Origin: an uncultured Treponema sp.
GTDB lineage: Bacteria > Spirochaetota > Spirochaetia > Treponematales > Treponemataceae
Length of the DNA stretch: 5,684 nucleotides
Direction: 5' to 3'
NCBI RefSeq assembly: GCF_938029485.1
Contig: NZ_CALHGC010000352.1
Coordinates: forward strand, 1 to 5,684
This document shows, one piece after another, positions 1-4,357 of the stretch. The notes below the pieces were generated by a model that ran no database searches, was not told the DNA's origin, and worked only from the letters and a program-made list of their open reading frames with translations. The first letter of the stretch is position 1. The number at the start of each line of letters is the position of its first letter. The position numbers were made by a program, and so were the translations under genes.

Positions 1-1475
1 TTTATTCGGTTATTTACTATTTTATATTAATTTATATTTCAATTGGAATTTTGGGAATTAATACGACTTCAATTACAACATTTTTAGGAGCGGCAGGGAT
101 TGTATTTGGGATAGCTTTTAAAGAAACGCTTGGGAATTTTTGCGGCGGAATTATTATACTTACGTTTAAGCCGTTTCGTGTGGGAGATACGATTGAATAC
201 AATAATTACATCGGAACGGTAAAAAGAATTGAATTATTTTACACAAAGATTATAAATCCACAAAATGAGCTTGTAATTATTCCAAATGGAATTATAACTA
301 ATACAGAAATTAGAAACATAAGGGAAGATGGAGAAAGACGGCTAGATTTAACCGTAGGAGTATCTTACGACAGTGATATTCAAAAGGTTAAAGAGGTCAT
401 TAATAAGATTATTAAAGAAGAAAAAATTGATGCGCTGTACACAACGGTGCGTGTGAATCGTTATGGAACGCTTATTTTTGCAGGGAAGCAGCTCACTACT
501 CAAATTGCAGGCTGTAAATTCGATGAAGAAGAAGCATTGCGAAACAGTTTTGCGTTTAAAGAAGGCGGATGGGAGAATGTAAACATAGAAAACGCTCTTT
601 TTATCCCCCAAAAAACTGCTGAAGCACTGAACGTTGCCTTAAACGATATAATTCTCTATGAGACGACCACATTAAGCGGGCAAGCAACGGTTGCAGAATT
701 TCAAATAGCGGGCATTTATCAAGATCAAAGTCAGTTTGATCAAATGCAGTTTTATGCGAACTTCGATTATCTCAATAAAATTGCCGAGGTACCCGCGGGG
801 TATGCTGTCCAGATGGGGATTTTCTTAAAAGATGAAAATCAGCAGGATGCCGTTGCGTCCATTTTTGAAAACCGGCTTGCCGAATACGGTCCCGTTACCA
901 GCCGTGAACTGGCGGCACAGTTCAATCCAACCTCTCCCGGGCAGGAACTGCTGCGGCAGTTGAATGAGGGAAAATGGGACGGAACAAAATACGCCGTTAT
1001 GACCTTCTACGATTTTGCGCCGCAGATGGTAACGCTCTCGCAGACAATACAGTGGATTAGCCTCGGGGTGCTGCTGGTATTGCTGCTTGTTACGATGATC
1101 GGTATTTCCAATACGTTCAGGATGGTTGTGCACGAGCGGAAAGGTGAAATCGGTACGATGCGTTCTTGCGGCGTCAGCAGGGGGAAGGTGAGCCTCTTAT
1201 TCCTTTCGGAGGCAGGCTTTCTTTCGGTTGTCGGTGCTGCAGGCGGATTTGTGCTTGCGCTGCTTATTATGCAGATTATCAGCTTTATCCCCATATCGAT
1301 TGAATCGGAATTCAGTATGTTTACCACAAACGGGCATTTCTTGTGGATACTGTCGCCGACCGTTATCTGCTTGAAATTCCTGCTGACGGCTTTCTTGGCA
1401 ATCCTTGCAGCACTCAGCCCTGCAATCCGCGCCGCGAATATGATCCCGGCAGAAGCGCTGCGGTCGAGCAAGTAA
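1..1475 (+). CDS. Chimeric open frame: MscS channel fragment joined to FtsX/MacB-type ABC transporter permease (5' partial)
   Basis: The frame is open from the left edge (first full codon at 3), so the TTG at 51 is not a credible start. Numbering residues from 51, residues 1-125 match MscS mechanosensitive channels: an A/G-rich TM3 pore helix (GAAGIVFGIAF, then LGNFCGG), then FKPFRVGD, GTV, VIIPNG and GVSYDSDI of the beta domain. From about residue 128 the protein becomes an FtsX/MacB permease: a periplasmic domain at ~130-325 (including the AGIYQDQ strand), a TM helix at ~333-352 followed by the FtsX signature around SNTFRMVVHERKGEIGTMR, and further helices at ~383-413 and ~440-460, ending in IPAEALR. 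Such permeases work with a LolD/MacB-like ATPase to extract lipoproteins or other envelope substrates. The permease's first TM helix and the MscS C-terminal domain are both missing. GC is ~30% before the join and ~42% just after. Both family assignments are firm; a functional fusion is doubtful. Confidence 0.85.
   Translation, partial: YSVIYYFILIYISIGILGINTTSITTFLGAAGIVFGIAFKETLGNFCGGIIILTFKPFRVGDTIEYNNYIGTVKRIELFYTKIINPQNELVIIPNGIITNTEIRNIREDGERRLDLTVGVSYDSDIQKVKEVINKIIKEEKIDALYTTVRVNRYGTLIFAGKQLTTQIAGCKFDEEEALRNSFAFKEGGWENVNIENALFIPQKTAEALNVALNDIILYETTTLSGQATVAEFQIAGIYQDQSQFDQMQFYANFDYLNKIAEVPAGYAVQMGIFLKDENQQDAVASIFENRLAEYGPVTSRELAAQFNPTSPGQELLRQLNEGKWDGTKYAVMTFYDFAPQMVTLSQTIQWISLGVLLVLLLVTMIGISNTFRMVVHERKGEIGTMRSCGVSRGKVSLLFLSEAGFLSVVGAAGGFVLALLIMQIISFIPISIESEFSMFTTNGHFLWILSPTVICLKFLLTAFLAILAALSPAIRAANMIPAEALRSSK
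405..440. other. Chimeric junction between low-GC MscS and higher-GC permease sequence
   Basis: Homology switches here from the MscS beta domain (last recognisable part around VKEVINKIIKEE) to the MacB-like periplasmic domain (first recognisable part around TTVRVNRYGTL). Hand-counted GC is 127/420 for 1-420 and 126/300 for 421-720, and it rises to about half further on. Codon choice changes too, from ATT/ATA, AAT and AGA before the join to more C/G-ending codons after it. No transposase, target duplication or terminal inverted repeat is visible. An A-rich stretch (aaagaagaaaaaatt, 414-428) at the join could have supplied microhomology. The exact base cannot be fixed without the parent sequences. 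Confidence 0.7.
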
Positions 1476-1476
1476 G

Positions 1477-2646
1477 TTGTTAGCGATTATTTATGTGGCA
1501 TTTATCAGTTTAGGTCTGCCGGATGCGCTTTTAGGCGCCGCGTGGCCGTCGATGTACCGTGACTTTTCCGTTCCGGTTTCTTATTCCGGTATTATTTTTA
1601 TGATTATTGCCGGAGGGACGATTGTCTCCAGTTTGCAAAGCGACCGGCTGACGAAAAGATTGGGCGCCGGAGCCGTTACCGCTATCAGTGTTCTGACAAC
1701 GGCACTTGCGTTGTTCGGCTTTTCCATAAGCCATTCGTACATTGCACTGTGCCTCTGGGCAATTCCGTACGGACTCGGCGCCGGAAGTGTGGATGCCGCT
1801 TTGAATAACTACGTAGCAATTCATTATGCAAGCAGACACATGAGCTGGCTGCATTGTATGTGGGGAATCGGCGCTTCGCTGGGGCCGTACATAATGGGAT
1901 ACGCCTTAACCGGCGGGCTTAGCTGGAATAGCGGATATCGGTACATCGCTGTTTTGCAAATCGGCTTAACGGCAGTGCTGTTTTTCAGTTTACCGCTGTG
2001 GCGCGGGCAGGCAAAGACTGCACGTAAAACGGGAGTTGTAGATACAAAAGCCAAGCCGCTTCCGCTGAGGCACGTGGTTTCCATACCGGGCGCAAAAGAA
2101 ATTATGATTACCTTTTTCTGCTACTGCGCCGTGGAGCAGACGGCTAATTTATGGGCGAGCAGCTATCTTGTTCTGCATCAAGAGGTGTCGGCAGAGACTG
2201 CCGCCGGTTTCGCAAGTTTGTTTTTTGTCGGCATCACTGTAGGCAGGTTTTTGAGCGGTTTTTTAACGCTGTTGTTGAACGATACGCAGATGATCCGGTT
2301 GGGACAAGGATTGATTGCAGTCGGTATTATCACTCTTTTGCTGCCGTTCGGAACGATCACTTCCTTGGCCGGCCTACTGCTCATCGGATTAGGATGCGCA
2401 CCGGTGTATCCTTCGATTATCCATGCGACGCCTGCAAACTTTGGAGAAGATAAGTCACAGGCGATGATCGGGGTTCAGATGGCCTCCGCTTATGCCGGTA
2501 CCTGTCTTATGCCGCCGGTGTTCGGACTTGTTGCAAATCATCTCGGCATATCACTGCTGCCGTTTTATTTGATGGTTATCTTGATAGTAATGGTGTTTAT
2601 GCACGAAAGGATGTTCTTTAAAATTCAACAGCCGAACAAAATATGA
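1477..2646 (+). CDS. MFS transporter, fucose-permease-like sugar transporter family
   Basis: This 389-residue protein is an inner-membrane secondary transporter of the major facilitator superfamily, with about 12 hydrophobic helices and a polar central loop at ~176-206. It shows a motif-A-like loop between TM2 and TM3 (SDRLTKRLGAG, ~55-65). The segment PYGLGAGSVDAALNNYV (~97-113), followed by LHCMWGIGASLGP (~125-137), is typical of FucP-like and related bacterial sugar permeases. A buried acidic residue (E220, in CAVEQTANLW) lies in TM7. Length is normal for the family. The start is a TTG one base after the permease stop. There is no in-frame ATG between it and the upstream in-frame stop at 1441, and only a weak purine-rich stretch precedes it, so translation is probably coupled to the gene before. 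The substrate cannot be told from sequence; a sugar or other small organic compound is an inference. It sits between the permease and the LolA-like gene on the same strand. Confidence 0.88.
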   Translation: MLAIIYVAFISLGLPDALLGAAWPSMYRDFSVPVSYSGIIFMIIAGGTIVSSLQSDRLTKRLGAGAVTAISVLTTALALFGFSISHSYIALCLWAIPYGLGAGSVDAALNNYVAIHYASRHMSWLHCMWGIGASLGPYIMGYALTGGLSWNSGYRYIAVLQIGLTAVLFFSLPLWRGQAKTARKTGVVDTKAKPLPLRHVVSIPGAKEIMITFFCYCAVEQTANLWASSYLVLHQEVSAETAAGFASLFFVGITVGRFLSGFLTLLLNDTQMIRLGQGLIAVGIITLLLPFGTITSLAGLLLIGLGCAPVYPSIIHATPANFGEDKSQAMIGVQMASAYAGTCLMPPVFGLVANHLGISLLPFYLMVILIVMVFMHERMFFKIQQPNKI

Positions 2647-2666
2647 ATTTTTGAGGCTGTTGAATT
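2622..2666. repeat. Perfect 12-bp inverted repeat spanning the MFS stop codon
   Basis: The left arm aattcaacagcc (2622-2633) lies in the last codons of the MFS gene, and the right arm ggctgttgaatt (2655-2666) lies after it. The 21-base loop contains the TGA stop. The RNA could form a stable stem able to protect the 3' end or attenuate readthrough. No U-run follows, so it is not a classical intrinsic terminator. Confidence 0.7.
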
Positions 2667-2667
2667 C

Positions 2668-2684
2668 GTGCGCAAAAAGCGCAC
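2668..2684. repeat. Short GC-rich hairpin, 6-bp stem with A5 loop
   Basis: The sequence is gtgcgc, aaaaa, gcgcac: a perfect 6-bp stem with a 5-base loop, starting two bases after the 12-bp inverted repeat. The two stems together form a tandem hairpin structure between the MFS and LolA-like genes. The following bases (atacaatacg) hold no T-tract, so a terminator role is uncertain. A role in RNA processing or stability is equally possible. Confidence 0.55.
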
Positions 2685-2752
2685 ATACAATACGCGATGT
2701 TTGCGAAACCAAACTCGACGGTTAACATAGCGTAAAATAATGAAACTCGAAA

Positions 2753-2780
2753 TTGCGATTTTTATATATTTTTATATAAT
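2753..2780 (+). promoter_or_regulatory. Candidate sigma-70-type promoter before the LolA-like gene
   Basis: A perfect TATAAT hexamer at 2775-2780 lies 16 bases after TTGCGA (2753-2758, 4 of 6 to TTGACA). The surrounding sequence is very AT-rich and includes a 7-bp inverted repeat (ttatata, 2762-2768; tatataa, 2773-2779). Transcription would start near 2786-2788, inside the Shine-Dalgarno sequence, which argues against this exact promoter being used with that ribosome site. The 147-base gap and tandem hairpins upstream do make a separate promoter for this gene plausible. Confidence 0.3.
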
Positions 2781-2782
2781 TG

Positions 2783-2787
2783 AGGAG
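2783..2787 (+). promoter_or_regulatory. Ribosome binding site deciding the LolA-like start
   Basis: AGGAG lies 3 bases before the ATG at 2791 and 6 bases before the ATG at 2794. The second spacing is better, so 2794 is preferred. An upstream in-frame ATG at 2740 has no such site, and starting there would place a charged and aromatic stretch before the signal peptide. Confidence 0.7.
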
Positions 2788-2793
2788 AATATG

Positions 2794-3573
2794 ATGAACT
2801 ACAAAACGATGATAAAAAAACATGCCGCAGTGTTTTTTGCGGCTGTCTTATGCACACTGCCGCTCTCGCTCTCGGCGCAAATACCAAGCACGGAAGAGAT
2901 GTACGGTATTTTGGAAAAGCAGTACTCAGCGGGTAACTTTGATAAAGATATAACCTGTACGCTTTCGCTCATTATCGAAAAACCGAATGAGCCGAAATCT
3001 GCGCATCAGTTTAAATTGTTCCGGCGTGATACAAAAGATCAAACCACGCTTGTACAGCTTGCGCCTGAAGCGGATAAGGGAACCGGCTACATGCAGGAAA
3101 AAAATAACCTCTGGGTGTATGATCCTACCTCACATCAATTTACTCACTCGTCGCTTAAGCGTGCAATTGGAGATTCCGACGCAAGCGTTTCGGATGTAAA
3201 GAAGCGGTCGGAGTTTAGACGGACGTATGAAATTATGGATATAGGAGAAGCGAAGCTCGGCAAGTTTGAGGTCTATACGGTAATGCTGAAAGCGCTGCTT
3301 TCCGATGCACGGTATGCGCAGGAAAAATACTACGTGCGTAAAAACGATCCGCTTATCTTAAAAATCGAAAGCTACGGTTCAAGCGGACGCCTCATGCGCA
3401 CGACGCTGATTCCGAAATACGTCAAAATCGGCAATTACAACTGGGCTGCTCAATCCATCTATATTAACGAAATCAATAAGGGCGAAAAGACCACACAAAT
3501 ACTTTCCGATTTTGACACCTCCGCAATTCCTGATGTGGTGTTTACGAAGGCCTATCTTGAAAAAATCAATTAA
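2794..3573 (+). CDS. LolA-like outer membrane lipoprotein-sorting protein (COG2834 type)
   Basis: From the ATG at 2794 this is a 259-residue protein. Residues 1-28 form a Sec signal peptide: a basic N-region with KK, a hydrophobic AAVFFAAVLC core, and likely cleavage after SLSA-28 before Q29. The mature part resembles the LolA-like family of single-domain periplasmic carriers: FKLFRRDTKDQTTLVQL (~73-89) leads into PEADKGTGYMQEKNNLWVYD (~91-110), a close match to the family's KGxxxL...LWxYxP element. A degenerate GSDxSxxD-like segment follows (GDSDASVSD, ~126-134), then an alternating beta-strand pattern to the C-terminus (YYVRKNDPLILKIESY, ~179-194). Such proteins fold as a half-barrel with a hydrophobic cavity and carry lipidated or hydrophobic cargo across the periplasm. 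They are often encoded beside FtsX/MacB-type permeases or RND exporters, and a permease of that type lies two genes upstream. Cys20 is not in a good lipobox, so a soluble protein is more likely than a lipoprotein. The cargo is unknown. Confidence 0.85.
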   Translation: MNYKTMIKKHAAVFFAAVLCTLPLSLSAQIPSTEEMYGILEKQYSAGNFDKDITCTLSLIIEKPNEPKSAHQFKLFRRDTKDQTTLVQLAPEADKGTGYMQEKNNLWVYDPTSHQFTHSSLKRAIGDSDASVSDVKKRSEFRRTYEIMDIGEAKLGKFEVYTVMLKALLSDARYAQEKYYVRKNDPLILKIESYGSSGRLMRTTLIPKYVKIGNYNWAAQSIYINEINKGEKTTQILSDFDTSAIPDVVFTKAYLEKIN

Positions 3574-3575
3574 CT

Positions 3576-3761
3576 TTTGCAAATATACGGCACATCTGCG
3601 TTGTCGCTACGCCGAAATAAATGCTCAACGTATCACAGATACGTCTCCGCTTTATTTCGGCTAGGCTCCTAGCATCTGTACCGTCTATTTTCAAAAGGCT
3701 TACGGAAAGGTTCTTTCCCTCTGTATTTACCTTTGCAAATATGCAGCGCATCTACGCCGAA
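3576..3761. repeat. Degenerate direct repeat bounding the convergent intergenic region
   Basis: Copy 1 runs from tttgcaaatat at 3576 to ctacgccgaa ending at 3616; copy 2 occupies 3732-3761. Aligned with one 11-base gap (bases 3598-3608 of copy 1 missing in copy 2), 27 of 30 bases match. The repeats bracket a palindromic core. This region lies between the convergent LolA-like and ogt genes and holds no gene I can support. It looks like a small dispersed intergenic repeat, but whether other copies exist elsewhere in the genome cannot be seen here. Confidence 0.6.
3611..3661. repeat. Nested palindrome with 11-bp outer and 6-bp inner stems
   Basis: The outer arms gccgaaataaa (3611-3621) and tttatttcggc (3651-3661) are perfect inverted repeats. 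Inside them, acgtat (3628-3633) and atacgt (3639-3644) form a second perfect stem with loop cacag. Two more small palindromes follow: ctagg/cctag at 3661-3672 and ggaaag/ctttcc at 3704-3718. None is followed by a clear T-run. The group could end transcription from both convergent genes, or be the body of a miniature repeat element. Confidence 0.65.
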
Positions 3762-3790
3762 GGCTCTGATACTTTGTTCAGTGTTCAACT

Positions 3791-4285
3791 TTAAAGAACT
3801 TTCTCCAACGTCAGTAATTTTATCTTTTTATCGAGACCGCCTGCATAGCCGGTTAAATTGCCGTTCGCTCCGATAACGCGATGGCAAGGGACTATGATCG
3901 AAATTCCATTATGACCGACTGCGCCGCCGACCGCCTGTGCGGACATACGAGGGAGACCTCGCCGGCGGGCAATCTGCTTGGCTATTTCACCATAAGTGGT
4001 TGTATGCCCGTACGGGATGGTACACAGTATATTCCATACCTCATTTTGAAATGCTGTCCCGTTAAAATGGAACGGTACGGTAAAATCAGGTTCTCTGCCG
4101 GAAAAATAGACATCAAGCCATCGCTTTGTTTGCTGTAAAAACGGCGTTTCTTTTTCTTCATGCTGTTCTTCAAGATACTGAGCAAAAAACTTTTCGCCGT
4201 TGAACCACACTCCGGTCAGTCCTGCGCCGTCTGCCGCCAGCAAGATTTTCCCCAGCGGAGAATCATACCATTGAGTATATGTCAT
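3791..4285 (-). CDS. ogt: Methylated-DNA--protein-cysteine S-methyltransferase (O6-alkylguanine-DNA alkyltransferase)
   Basis: This 164-residue protein repairs O6-methylguanine (and probably O4-methylthymine) by transferring the alkyl group irreversibly to its own cysteine. The N-terminal domain begins MTYTQWYDSPLGKILLAADG. The C-terminal DNA-binding domain holds the helix-turn-helix region PYGHTTTYGEIA (~91-102) and the active-site motif PCHRV (133-137) with Cys134, followed by the conserved GNLTGYAGGLDKK and a terminal LLTLE. Length is normal for single-domain Ogt-type enzymes; there is no Ada-like regulatory domain. At the base-flipping arginine position of the usual RAVG motif it has Gln117 (SAQAVGG), and NG replaces the usual NP before the active site. 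I recall the Gln variant from other bacterial members, so activity is expected. The start at 4285 is chosen because a good ribosome site precedes it; an in-frame ATG at 4312 lacks one. It lies downstream of the barrel gene on the same strand. Confidence 0.95.
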   Translation of the reverse strand: MTYTQWYDSPLGKILLAADGAGLTGVWFNGEKFFAQYLEEQHEEKETPFLQQTKRWLDVYFSGREPDFTVPFHFNGTAFQNEVWNILCTIPYGHTTTYGEIAKQIARRRGLPRMSAQAVGGAVGHNGISIIVPCHRVIGANGNLTGYAGGLDKKIKLLTLEKVL

Positions 4286-4290
4286 CTTTA

Positions 4291-4295
4291 TCCTT
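4291..4295 (-). promoter_or_regulatory. Ribosome binding site for ogt
   Basis: On the minus strand AAGGA lies 5 bases before the ATG at 4285. It supports the shorter 164-residue protein, which also begins at the residue where family similarity starts. Confidence 0.7.
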
Positions 4296-4305
4296 AGGTC
4301 ATCAC

Positions 4306-4333
4306 ATTTCAAAACAGGTTTAATCTACGTCAA
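4306..4333 (-). promoter_or_regulatory. Candidate promoter for ogt in the gap after the barrel gene
   Basis: Read on the minus strand, TTGACG (4333-4328, 5 of 6 to TTGACA) is followed after 16 bases by TGAAAT (4311-4306, 4 of 6 to TATAAT). Transcription would begin near 4299, leaving a leader of about 14 bases that still contains the AAGGA site. A 6-bp inverted repeat (atctac 4323-4328, gtagat 4349-4354) overlaps the upstream element. Co-transcription with the barrel gene, 72 bases away, is the alternative. Confidence 0.3.
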
Positions 4334-4357
4334 ATATACCGTATCCGTGTAGATCTT

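Noticed and set aside
51..53. TTG as the start of the first protein
   Set aside because: The frame is open to the window edge and the upstream codons encode a hydrophobic stretch that fits the preceding part of an MscS membrane helix region, so the gene simply begins outside the window.
405..440. Insertion sequence or integrase-type attachment site at the junction
   Set aside because: No terminal inverted repeats, target duplication, transposase or integrase remnant is visible on either side.
2668..2684. Intrinsic terminator after the MFS gene
   Set aside because: The stem is short and no T-tract follows on either strand, so it was kept only as a hairpin.
3566..3751. A 61-codon minus-strand frame between the convergent genes, with similar short peptides at both ends
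   Set aside because: The repeated peptides come from the DNA repeat copies at each end, its 3' end overlaps the LolA-like gene, and I see no domain. It is more likely repeat DNA than a gene, although similar small frames may be annotated elsewhere.
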